Part shown: piece after piece, positions 31,438 through 38,244 of the stretch
Layout of the letters: each line of letters begins with the position of its first letter
How positions within the stretch are numbered: position 1 is the stretch's first letter
NCBI RefSeq assembly: GCF_017921975.2
Contig: NZ_JAGEMO020000086.1
Span: forward strand, 1-38,244
Length of the DNA: 38,244 bases
From: Hymenobacter terricola
Lineage (GTDB): Bacteria > Bacteroidota > Bacteroidia > Cytophagales > Hymenobacteraceae
Reading direction: 5' to 3'
Made by a program: the position numbers and the translations under genes
Notes under the pieces: model-generated
The model's input: the letters and a program-made list of their open reading frames with translations, nothing else
Databases searched by the model: none
What the model was told of the DNA's origin: nothing

Positions 31438-32197
31438 TATTAAGGCGGTCTAAAAGTTCACTGGTGAGCACAGTGTAGTCCGTTGCAGCGTTACTCTCTG
31501 GAGCGTATTCAAAGAGGTTCTGCTTCTGATTCTGGGCTTCTTTGACTGCTACGTTGTCGCGGATGGTGCTTCGGAGGACATAGGGGCCAAGTACGCTGTG
31601 ACCCTCGATGGCTTCAACGTTGGAGCGCAGTACTACACGTCGGTCGTTGCGGTTGTATTGGGTAAAGAACAAACCCAGAATTTTTAGCGAAGGATTCAGC
31701 CCGTCCACAATCATATCGCAGCGACCGAGCAAGTTCACCAACCCGCGGATGCCGTACACTTCGGGGTGGACCGGAATTAGTACCCCATGGGCAGCAGTTA
31801 GTGCCATGTCTGTAAACTTGCCCATGCTGCCCGGCGTGTCGACAATGGTATAATCAGTTTGCACAGGCATCAGCAACTTGCGCAGAGCCAGCTCTGCTCC
31901 TGGCTGTTCGGCCCGCTTTGCTACAGCATCATTCAAATCACCACCGGATGGGAGTAAGTAAAGACCGGGGCGCATTTCCTGTACGGCTTCAGACAATTCC
32001 ATACGGCCTAACAGTACACTGGCAAGTGTACGCTCTGGGGGCGGGTTATAAGTGAAGGATTGGGTGAGATTGCCCTGTTGGTCTCCATCGATGAGAAGCA
32101 CGGTATGTCCACGCGCTACTAAGGCGTCTGCAAGGTTCAGAACACTAGTAGTCTTCCCTACCCCTCCCTTATTGTTGGCCAATACAATTGTCTTCAT
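31430..32197 (-). CDS. parA: ParA-family partition ATPase
   Basis: A 255-residue ATPase from ATG 32197. The deviant Walker A is NNKGGVGKTTSVLNLADALV (residues 8-16 core), followed by HTVLLIDGDQQGNLTQSF (A' motif), TDYTIVDTPGSMGKFTDMAL (Walker B) and VLIPVHPEVYGIRGLVNLL. The short N-terminus without a helix-turn-helix places it with small (type Ib-like or chromosomal-type) ParA proteins, where the partner gene usually regulates the operon. It drives plasmid segregation by ATP-dependent nucleoid binding. It lies between the two origins; the next gene downstream is its small partner. Confidence 0.93.
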   Translation of the reverse strand: MKTIVLANNKGGVGKTTSVLNLADALVARGHTVLLIDGDQQGNLTQSFTYNPPPERTLASVLLGRMELSEAVQEMRPGLYLLPSGGDLNDAVAKRAEQPGAELALRKLLMPVQTDYTIVDTPGSMGKFTDMALTAAHGVLIPVHPEVYGIRGLVNLLGRCDMIVDGLNPSLKILGLFFTQYNRNDRRVVLRSNVEAIEGHSVLGPYVLRSTIRDNVAVKEAQNQKQNLFEYAPESNAATDYTVLTSELLDRLNNE

Positions 32198-32520
32198 TAG
32201 GCGAATGTAAAGAATGGTAGCATGATATCATACTTGAAAGCAAAGAAATCTAGCATGCCAGAATTCTAGAATTTTAGAAAACATGAATTCTTTGAATTCA
32301 ATAATGGCAAAATGATAGAATTAATAAAAACATGAATTGTTTAAATACATGAATTAATGATTGCCCTTGATGGATATGGGCATAAACCCTCGATTTGAAG
32401 CGAGTCTAGTCGCTTATTGATTCCAGCATTACATCTTATTGACTTGGGACGATACATCAAGTCTCATGGAATGGATGACTCAATGTATCGTCGTGGTGAT
32501 CCTCTAGGCTTAGAACCTAG
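32198..32520. promoter_or_regulatory. AT-rich region upstream of parA: candidate centromere/operator
   Basis: Three copies of acatgaatt (near 32281, 32329 and 32348) and two agaatt units (agaattctagaatt near 32262) occur in about 100 bp. A 10-bp palindrome atgatatcat lies just before parA (near 32221). An inverted repeat gacgatacat/atgtatcgtc spans about 32447-32493. Repeats at this place are expected for parS or the par operator. The exact element cannot be fixed by eye. Confidence 0.5.
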
Positions 32521-33255
32521 GTCTTGTAGCGCAAGGCAGTTCTATCTAGAATCACTTTCTGGGCCTTCCGTTTAACATAAAGTAGCTTCTCATACCACGC
32601 CGGGGTGGGGGAGGGGCTCGCTGCGCTTCCCCCACCCCGGCGACCACCACTCGTGTTGGCCTGCTCGTGCCGGCGCTCGGCCGTGCGCGGGGCCCGGAGC
32701 AGCGGTTCCGGTGCCTCGCCCAGGTCCGGTCGTCGCCCAGCCGGACCAATCCAGCCGCGAAGCCAATCACCGCTTTTACCCCCACGGCAGGCGCTGGGGC
32801 GTTGCGCGCCTGGCAATGGCGGGCACCACGCATGCCTCGCCGCAGGCGATGCGCGAAGAACTCCCCCGAACGCCCGACGTTGGCGGGCAATCCGTCGGCC
32901 GGTGGCTGTCCCAACCGTACCCCGTTCTTCCCTTTCGGCACTACGCCGGCGGGGCCGCCGGGCACCGGCCAGCCGCCTCGTTTGGTAGAGCGGGTCCGGG
33001 GAGGGGGCTCGCGGGTGCCGCTCGGTCCGCGTTGAAAACCCCGCTGGGGCTGCTGGGTGCGGCCCGCCACGGCGGACGCAGACGTGGCCTTACGGAGATA
33101 ATTTCCGCCCGTTCGCTGCAGCATCCTGCAGTCCAAACCTGCGACGACAACAGGGCCGTCCGACCCTGCGATTTAGCACTATTCCTTGATTTTAAGCAAA
33201 AAATTAACTTACTCGTATTCAGTATTTTACAATTTTCTCGCCGTCTAAAACGTGC
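32521..33255. other. GC-rich stretch with overlapping unconvincing frames and a 14-bp hairpin
   Basis: Open frames run on both strands (for example 32552-33136 minus and 32711-33373 plus) only because GC content is very high; all translations are Arg/Pro/Gly-rich and match nothing I know. A perfect hairpin (gccggggtggggga 32599-32612 with 32628-32641) sits near its left end. The stretch separates the par region from the second origin. It may hold a mobilisation region or a fast-evolving gene, but I cannot support one. Confidence 0.4.
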
Positions 33256-33797
33256 CACCAAAAATGTAGTCGATACTGGCACTATTCCGGGCACCCTTTT
33301 CCAGCCGGCGAGGAGCGCCCGGAACGGTGACGAAACGGGACGGATTCGTCCGACGAGGCCACCAAAACCGTAGTCGATCCACACCAAAACGGTAGTCGAA
33401 TCACGGGCCTAAAACCTATTCTATCCTTTGTAAATCAAGGTATTAACTCATATTATTTCTGTGCGCCGGCTGCGCGCCCGGTGGTGAGCTACTTCCAACG
33501 CCGGCGCTTGTCCGGCACTTCTGCTAGCCCTTTTCATGCAAAAAAAAGAAAACGACAAAAAACTAGCTGTTTAGAAAGATTATTACCTTTTAAAGTAGTT
33601 TACTGGTTGCGTAACTAATTGATAAACAAGATTTTTTGAGGGTGATCGACTACCGTTTTGGTGTGGATCGACTACCGTTTTGGTGGCCATCGCCTACCGA
33701 ATTGGTGTGGATCGACTACGGTTTTGGTGCGAAAAGGCCCGGATACGACTACCAAATTGGTGTGAAACGCCTCGAACTCAAAAAATTTGTAGTCGAT
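33256..33797. other. Replication origin 2: second, different iteron array (oriV)
   Basis: Iterons of the form ATCGACTACCGTTTTGGTG occur at 33645, 33667, 33689 and 33711 (exact 22-bp spacing), with a shifted one at 33744. Copies in reverse orientation are at 33360 and 33382 (22 bp apart), a weaker one at 33256, and one at 33782 close to the rep 2 start. Between the two groups is an AT-rich segment (about 33405-33640) that could be the melting region. This is an iteron origin unrelated in sequence to origin 1. Confidence 0.87.
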
Positions 33798-33845
33798 GAA
33801 CCGTTTGCGCGTACCTTTGACGGGAACTGCTGCCCCCGTTTTCCT

Positions 33846-35018
33846 ATGACCGACCCGAACGCCCGAACCCGACACCCGCTGGTCGTGCAGCACAACGCCT
33901 TGGTCAACGGCCGGTTTGACTTGACCACCACCGAGACCCGCCTCTTTTTGGCGATGCTGGCGCAGATCCAGCGCGACGATGCCGCGTTTGTGAAATGCGA
34001 GCTCCGCGTGCAGGAGTTCTTGGACGCCGCCTCCAGTCAGAACTACGGGCACATCCGCAAAGTCCTGGAAAACTTTGCCGGCCGCCTAATCACCCTCGAG
34101 ACGCTGGGGACGGATGGCCAGCGCGTCCTGACGCAGCGCACGTACTCGGCCATCCCCTTGTTGGCCCGGGCGGATTACGTGGAAGGCGAAGGCCTGCTGG
34201 TGCTGCGCTTCAACGACGAGCTGCAAGATTATTTGCTGCAGCTGCACAGCAACTTCACCAAGGCGCAACTGGCGGAGCTCATGAAGCTCAAAAGTGCGGT
34301 GTCTTCCCGCATTTACTGGCTGCTGCGCGAGTACGCCACCTTCGGCAAACGAACCATCGCCCTGGAGGAGTTGAAGGCCATTTTGGGGCTCTCGCAGGGG
34401 TACGACCGCTTCAACAATTTCCGGGCGCGGGTGCTGGAACGGGCCAAAGCCGAACTGGCGCACACGGACCTGCCCTTCACCTATTCCACCCGGAGCAAGG
34501 GGCGGACGGTCACCCACATCACGTTTCTGTTCAAGCCGGTGGGGCCGGCGAGCCCGTCGCGGGCCTTGCCCGGTGCGCCGGCGGCCGCGTGGGAAGCCGC
34601 CGTGCGGGACGCGGGGGTGTCGGCGAAGAGCCTCCCCAAAATTCAGCAGCAACTACAGGCCGGTATATATGACGAGAGATATATTCGCTACGTCCTCGAC
34701 ACGGTACAAGCGAAGGCAAAAGCCGGCAAAGTGAAGAACGAAGCGGGTGCCGTCTTCACCGCGCTCACGGACGCCTACCTGCTGGAGGACTACCAAAAAG
34801 CGCAGCAAGCGGCGGCCCGGACAAAGCGTACCGCTAGTTCTGCCGCCACCGAGCACCAACGCCGAAAGTTGATCAGTAAGCTGGAGGAGTCCCGAAACAG
34901 TTTGAATATTATTCAGACCGCGGTATACTACGACGAGCATACCCGACCCGCCCCGTTAGCGGTCGTCGAAGCCGAGATTGCGGGCCTGGAAGCGCAACTC
35001 CGCCAGCTGTTGTCCTAA
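33846..35018 (+). CDS. Plasmid replication initiator 2 (RepB/Rep_3 family)
   Basis: A 390-residue protein. The frame is open back to 33636, but that part translates the iterons; ATG 33846 (MTDPNARTRHPLVVQHNALV) places the family N-terminus correctly. Rep_3 features are VQHNALVNGRFDLTTTETRL, FLAMLAQIQRDD, QEFLDAASSQNYGHIRKVLE, RFNDELQDYLLQLHSNFTKA, LMKLKSAVSSRIYWLLREYA (the conserved s.y..R.Y.llr.y) and ERAKAELAHTDLPFTY. It is longer than Rep 1, with a ~125-residue C-terminal extension that ends in a coiled-coil-like segment (EAEIAGLEAQLRQLLS). An inverted iteron at 33782 suggests self-repression. A helicase gene follows after 121 bp. Confidence 0.9.
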   Translation: MTDPNARTRHPLVVQHNALVNGRFDLTTTETRLFLAMLAQIQRDDAAFVKCELRVQEFLDAASSQNYGHIRKVLENFAGRLITLETLGTDGQRVLTQRTYSAIPLLARADYVEGEGLLVLRFNDELQDYLLQLHSNFTKAQLAELMKLKSAVSSRIYWLLREYATFGKRTIALEELKAILGLSQGYDRFNNFRARVLERAKAELAHTDLPFTYSTRSKGRTVTHITFLFKPVGPASPSRALPGAPAAAWEAAVRDAGVSAKSLPKIQQQLQAGIYDERYIRYVLDTVQAKAKAGKVKNEAGAVFTALTDAYLLEDYQKAQQAAARTKRTASSAATEHQRRKLISKLEESRNSLNIIQTAVYYDEHTRPAPLAVVEAEIAGLEAQLRQLLS

Positions 35019-35139
35019 CCCGTTGGTACAACCCCGGTACCGGAGGCCCGTACGGGCACCTGGTCCGTGGCCGGTTGGCGCCGGGCAACCCCCCCTCTCC
35101 TTCTTGCCGCCCCGGGGCGGCCCTAGCCGTCTGCTGCTC

Positions 35140-36345
35140 ATGCTTTCCCCTTTCGTGCCCGCCACCCCCGCCGCCGCTCCCCCCGCCGCCGCGGCCCGTA
35201 AACAGGCCTTGCAGGACCAGGTGCTGGCCCAGCTCGGCGGCCGGCAACTGGCCGGCGTGGCCCTGACCATGGGCCTGGGCAAAACCCTGGTGGGCCTGCG
35301 CGACATGGCCCGCCAGCCCGCGGGCCAGCCCCTGCTGGTGGCCGCCCCGACCCGAGCCATCCTCGACGCCTGGCCCCAGGAAGCCCGCAAATTCGGCCTG
35401 GCCCACCTGCTCGAGCGGATCACCTTCACCACCTACCGCTCCCTGGGCAAGGTTCTGGCCGCCGGCGCCTTCCACAAGCTCTACCTCGACGAGTGCCACG
35501 CCTTAAAGGAATCCCACGCGCCGGGCCTGCAGGCGCACGTGGCCCGCCAGGGCCACATCCTGGGGTTGACCGGCACGCCGCCCGCGCAGGAGCGGAGCGA
35601 AAAGGGCCGGCTCGTGGCCACCTACTGCCCCATCCTCGTGGATTACACGACCGACGAGGCGGTGCTGGCGGGCCTGCTCAACGACTACCGCCTGGTGGTG
35701 CACCGCCTGCCCCTGCGGGCGGTGCGCGACTACGCCTACACGACCAAGGCGGGCCAGACCTACATCACCAGCGAGCGCGAGAGCTACCAGTACTGGACCA
35801 GCCGGCTCGCGCGCGCCGAAGCCGGCGGGACCGAGCCGTTGCCGGTAGAGACGCTGCGCATCCTGCGCATGCGGGCCCTGATGGACTACCCCACCAAGGG
35901 CCACTACATGCGCTACCTAGCCGGCCAGCAAACCGAAAAGGTGCTGCTCTTCACCTGCACCCAGCAGCAGGCCGCGCAGCAGAGCCCCCACACCTACCAC
36001 GCGGGCAACAAAGACAGCCAGCAGAACCTGGCCCTGTTCAACACCGGGCAGATTCCGTCCCTGGCCTGCGTGCAGCAGCTCTCGGAGGGCATCAGCCTGC
36101 CGGACCTGCGGGTGGGCATCATCTGGCACGCCTTCGGCAACGAGCGCAAGGCCGCGCAGCGCATCGGCCGGCTGCTGCGCCTGAACCCGGAGGAGACGGC
36201 CACGGTGCACCTGCTCGCCTATGCGGACACCATCGACGAGCACTGGGTGGCGCAGGCCCTGGCGGCCTTCGACCCGGCCAAGATTAGCTACGTCGAGGCC
36301 GCCAGCGAAGGACCGGAAGCCCCGCCGATGCCCGCGATTGGGTAG
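35140..36345 (+). CDS. Compact SF2 (DEAD/DEAH, SNF2-like) helicase
   Basis: A 401-residue protein; ATG 35140 (MLSPFVPATPAAAPPAAAAR) fits better than upstream starts that read through the rep 2 end. Motifs: Walker A TMGLGKT (43-49), Ia AAPTRAILDAW, II LYLDECHAL (DECH, 117-120), III GLTGTPPAQ, motif IV/V region KVLLFTCTQQ and CVQQLSEGISLPDLRVGIIW, and VI KAAQRIGRLLRLNP. It is about the size of phage-type SNF2 helicases and lacks large accessory domains. Its position right after rep 2 suggests it helps replication or recombination of the plasmid; this is inference. A strong hairpin follows. Confidence 0.85.
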   Translation: MLSPFVPATPAAAPPAAAARKQALQDQVLAQLGGRQLAGVALTMGLGKTLVGLRDMARQPAGQPLLVAAPTRAILDAWPQEARKFGLAHLLERITFTTYRSLGKVLAAGAFHKLYLDECHALKESHAPGLQAHVARQGHILGLTGTPPAQERSEKGRLVATYCPILVDYTTDEAVLAGLLNDYRLVVHRLPLRAVRDYAYTTKAGQTYITSERESYQYWTSRLARAEAGGTEPLPVETLRILRMRALMDYPTKGHYMRYLAGQQTEKVLLFTCTQQQAAQQSPHTYHAGNKDSQQNLALFNTGQIPSLACVQQLSEGISLPDLRVGIIWHAFGNERKAAQRIGRLLRLNPEETATVHLLAYADTIDEHWVAQALAAFDPAKISYVEAASEGPEAPPMPAIG

Positions 36346-36419
36346 GGGTTCGCGAACGCGGCCGGCACCCCCAGCGAACGGTTCGCCCCGCGTTCGCGAA
36401 CGACTACGAACGGCTAGGG

Positions 36420-36462
36420 AACGACTCGGCACGGGCGAACGGGTTGCCCGCGCCGAGTCGTT
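36420..36462 (+). terminator. Terminator-like hairpin after the helicase gene
   Basis: Arms aacgactcggc (36420-36430) and gccgagtcgtt (36452-36462) continue, after one mismatch, as cgggc/gcccg around a 9-nt loop: 16 paired bases in all. No clear T-run follows, so a structural role is also possible. Confidence 0.6.
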
Positions 36463-37051
36463 TGCGGGCACCACCCGACATAAACGGCACGTTTGTGTTT
36501 CAACAGGCAGCAATTTTGGGCCCATGTTCGCTTTTCCTGCCGAATTACTGGATCGGAAGTCATTCCCTAAACCACCGGTTTTCGTACGGGTTTTCCCTCC
36601 CCCTTGAACGGCCCGAAACCGCCGTAAATGAGGGCTTTTAGCGTTCCTGTTTTTCGAACGCCTCCGGCCGCCTCGCGCGAACAAAGCGGCCCGAAATATC
36701 AGTGACCGGCCCGAAAGCAGATAATAGCTTGATTAATAGCAAATTACGAAAAGGGCGGCGACGTGTTCTATTCGCTCCCCGAACCGCTGCAATCGCCTGA
36801 GGATGAACCCGAACGGCCACTCGGCGGCCGCTGCATCTGGCGGGTTTTTCGGGTCCGGGGCGGATGAGCCGCCCGGTGACACCGTTCCCGCGCGTTTTCT
36901 CGGCGGTTGCCCACGGCAACCACTGGGCACCATGCCCTGTTTTACAGGCTGTTGCACCCAGGGCGGGGGCGCGGCCAGGGGCGGGGGCGTCCGCGTCCGA
37001 GAAGGGGCGGTGAGTACCCCTCCGCGCACGGACGGAGTACTCCCTCCGGTC

Positions 37052-37126
37052 CAAAGGCTTCCAATAACTTCCAAAGGCTTCCATTATTGATTATTGGAAG
37101 CCTTTGGAAGTTATTGGAAGCCTTTG
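37052..37126. repeat. Perfect 32-bp-arm palindrome
   Basis: Left arm 37052-37083 (two caaaggcttcca units around ataacttc) is the exact reverse complement of 37095-37126, with an 11-nt AT loop (ttattgattat). The sub-unit ttggaagccttt occurs again inside each arm, so these are oppositely oriented repeated binding-site-like units. Confidence 0.85.
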
Positions 37127-37150
37127 AAAGCCTTTCGTTTTCACTATTGC

Positions 37151-37200
37151 AATCCTTTAGAATCCTTTGCAATCCTTTAGAATCCTTTGCAATCCTTTAG
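37151..37200 (+). repeat. 10/20-bp tandem repeat
   Basis: Five consecutive 10-mers alternate aatcctttag and aatcctttgc, giving 2.5 copies of a 20-bp unit. The array lies 24 bp after the 32-bp palindrome. The period is close to one helical turn, as for protein-binding arrays. Confidence 0.88.
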
Positions 37201-37275
37201 AAAACGCGGCGGCACGTGCGGGGAACGGCTCGGCCGCCCCCTGCGCCGCAGACCCGCGGCGGTGACTTAACGGCA

Positions 37276-37341
37276 TTTTCGGGCCGTTTTTGGGTATCGG
37301 GACCCCACGGCCCGGGGCCGTTCCCGAAAACGGCCCGAAAA
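37276..37341. repeat. 15-bp inverted repeat
   Basis: ttttcgggccgtttt (37276-37290) and its exact complement (37327-37341), extended by cggc/gccg after one mismatch. It contains the recurring cggcccgaaa motif in both orientations. Confidence 0.75.
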
Positions 37342-37434
37342 CGCCGTGAAACACGCGCCGAAACACCCGTTTTAGGCGGGCAAACGCGGGCCCTTCGGCT
37401 CCGCTGCTTTTTCCGGTTCACGCGCGGCAGCGTA

Positions 37435-37470
37435 CAGGCGTTGGAGCAGGCGTTGGCGCAGGCGTTCAGG
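37435..37470 (+). repeat. Three tandem 12-bp units
   Basis: caggcgttggag, caggcgttggcg and caggcgttcagg in direct succession. On the minus strand the units would encode an NAC-type tripeptide repeat, but no credible gene contains them. Confidence 0.75.
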
Positions 37471-37604
37471 TGGGGGACGCCTGTCGGTCTTGCGCCATGT
37501 CGTTGCCCTCTTCCAGGAATCAACGACGAACAACCAAAAGCACCGTTTCAGCGAACGGTTTTTTCAGCAGATTGCCATGAAGAACTAAGCCTTTTAAGCA
37601 CAGT

Positions 37605-37967
37605 ATGGACTATTTGGTCGTTTTTTCCTCTGGGTATGATGACGACATCGAGTCGTTAACTCGCGGCATCAAGTCAGATGTTCTAATCGGGAATGCCACA
37701 GGTGATTTCTATCAGATGAACTTGCTTACCCTCGCACGGATACGCGGCGAGTTTGATGCCGATAAGTCGTGCTGGCTCGAAGAGAACCTTGTTATCCTAC
37801 ACGAGATAACGAAGGACCGTATCCTGCAATGCGTGGAGGAGCTGCACCGATGGGGCTTTGAACAGCAGTGGAAACCGCTGACGCAACAGCAGTTGGAAAA
37901 GTACTTTTATCCAAAGGAAGGCTGGGTTGTTTTTCCTGTGACTGTTGCGGCCTTAGATGGGCGATAA
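37605..37967 (+). CDS. Small protein of unknown function
   Basis: A 120-residue protein starting MDYLVVFSSGYDDDIESLTR. It has normal amino-acid balance with alternating hydrophobic helices (WLEENLVILHEITKDRILQC, VEELHRWGFEQQWKPLTQQQ) and a beta-type end (GWVVFPVTVAAL), and codon use is unlike the GC-rich noise before it, so it is likely real. No family is recognised and no membrane segment or signal peptide is visible. It lies between the repeat-rich region and IS-end-like repeats; one of these begins just after its stop codon. Confidence 0.65.
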   Translation: MDYLVVFSSGYDDDIESLTRGIKSDVLIGNATGDFYQMNLLTLARIRGEFDADKSCWLEENLVILHEITKDRILQCVEELHRWGFEQQWKPLTQQQLEKYFYPKEGWVVFPVTVAALDGR

Positions 37968-37977
37968 AGCCAAACGC

Positions 37978-37996
37978 TCGTGGCTGTTGCAGAACT
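37978..37996 (-). repeat. IS-end-like repeat, inverted copy
   Basis: tcgtggctgttgcagaact is the reverse complement of the repeat at 137 and 38112. It starts 10 bp after the stop of the small gene at 37605 and faces the copy at 38112 across ~115 bp. It also forms an 8-bp hairpin with the adjacent caacagcc. Confidence 0.65.
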
Positions 37997-38111
37997 CGGC
38001 TCAACAGCCTGAAAAGCTACTGGAAGTGGTTACAAGCGGAAAATAAGGCTTGTAAAGCACCTTTTTCAAACGGTCGTAGGTTTGACCACCCGACAAATGG
38101 GGCTTGCCAAG

Positions 38112-38154
38112 GGTTCTGCAACAGCCACGCTCGTTTGGGTGAACGAGCCGTTCC
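38112..38154 (+). repeat. IS-end-like repeat, right copy (terminal repeat of the right-edge IS)
   Basis: gttctgcaacagccacg plus extension, located 16 bp before the stop codon of the minus-strand transposase tail, the usual place for a terminal inverted repeat. The other end of this element lies outside the window. Confidence 0.7.
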
Positions 38155-38170
38155 ACGCCGCGGCTCGGTT

Positions 38171-38244
38171 TCAGCGGCGGCGCAGGTAGATTTTGCGCCC
38201 GTCTCGGGTCGTGTCCGCCGGCCAGGCCTGGTTACCGCTCAACT
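38171..38244 (-). CDS. Transposase C-terminal fragment (cut by window edge)
   Basis: Minus-strand frame entering from the right edge: LSGNQAWPADTTRDG then RKIYLRRR and TGA at 38173-38171. A short basic C-terminus right before a terminal-repeat-like sequence is typical of IS transposases. The family cannot be assigned from 23 residues. Confidence 0.5.
   Translation of the reverse strand, partial: LSGNQAWPADTTRDGRKIYLRRR

Larger units (their letters stand above)
36346..37604. other. Gene-poor region dense in palindromes and tandem repeats
   Basis: No convincing gene; frames on both strands are Pro/Arg/Gly-rich by-products of high GC. It holds a 14-bp inverted repeat built on ttcgcgaa (36348-36361 with 36388-36401) and the helicase terminator. 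A motif cggcccgaaa recurs at about 36608, 36686, 36708 and 37331, and inverted at 37277. A 32-bp perfect palindrome, a 10-bp tandem array, a 15-bp hairpin and a 12-bp triplication are also present. It may be a third origin, centromere or transfer region. Confidence 0.5.

Noticed and set aside
32440..32540. Possible tRNA-like fold around the gacgatacat/atgtatcgtc and ctagg/cctag hairpins
   Set aside because: No cloverleaf, T-loop or CCA-compatible acceptor could be drawn.
33636..33845. N-terminal 70-codon extension of rep 2
   Set aside because: It translates the 22-bp iterons and does not resemble the Rep_3 N-terminus; ATG 33846 fits the family.
37151..37200. Tandem repeats as a CRISPR array
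   Set aside because: Repeats are 10 bp, contiguous and without spacers; no cas genes.
37197..37523. Minus-strand frame with an NAC-type tripeptide repeat
   Set aside because: The repeat comes from a 12-bp DNA triplication and the rest is composition-driven, Arg/Pro-rich and without features.

Overview
The window looks like an accessory replicon, most likely a plasmid or plasmid contig, from a GC-rich Bacteroidota bacterium of the Hymenobacter/Cytophagales type. The clues are an outer-membrane barrel receptor with an N-terminal carboxypeptidase-like repeat, a secreted protein with a gliding-motility-type (T9SS type B) C-terminal sorting domain, a LytS/LytTR two-component pair, weak Shine-Dalgarno sequences and TTTG-type promoter elements. 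No rRNA, tRNA or CRISPR array was seen. The taxonomic call is inference from gene content.

Positions 1-16.7 kb hold chromosome-like accessory genes in small units, most with a regulator beside a redox enzyme. They are an OmpA-like protein, an SDR with an AraC regulator, an epoxide-hydrolase-like enzyme, a DACNV/DAC-type predicted diadenylate cyclase, a Crp/Fnr regulator between two NAD(P)-binding oxidoreductases that share an operator-like repeat, a membrane protein, a class III nucleotidyl cyclase, a SnoaL-like protein, a NmrA-type quinone oxidoreductase divergent from an HxlR regulator with two palindromic operators, and a YCII/ECF sigma pair. Several broken genes lie between them: a frameshifted epoxide hydrolase N-terminus, an NHL-repeat tail, an MDR reductase tail, and a small membrane protein gene with an in-frame TAA.

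Positions 16.7-28.9 kb hold an azoreductase, an ISAs1-family insertion sequence with exact terminal repeats but no target duplication, a serine recombinase truncated at the IS border, a membrane protein, an outer-membrane barrel receptor with its two-component system, a large T9SS-exported repeat protein and a YhcG-type PDDEXK nuclease.

Positions 28.9-36.4 kb are the plasmid backbone. In order they carry a serine recombinase with a 40-bp palindrome upstream, a Rep_3-type initiator with its own 21-22 bp iterons and operator, a ParA/small-partner partition operon with an AT-rich repeat region, a second, unrelated 22-bp iteron origin with a second Rep_3-type initiator, and a small SF2 helicase. 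Two complete origins on one molecule suggest a fused or dual-replicon plasmid. Positions 36.4-37.6 kb have no convincing gene but are dense in palindromes and short tandem repeats. The right edge carries a small unknown gene, inverted IS-end-like repeats (a related copy lies near the left edge) and the tail of a transposase.
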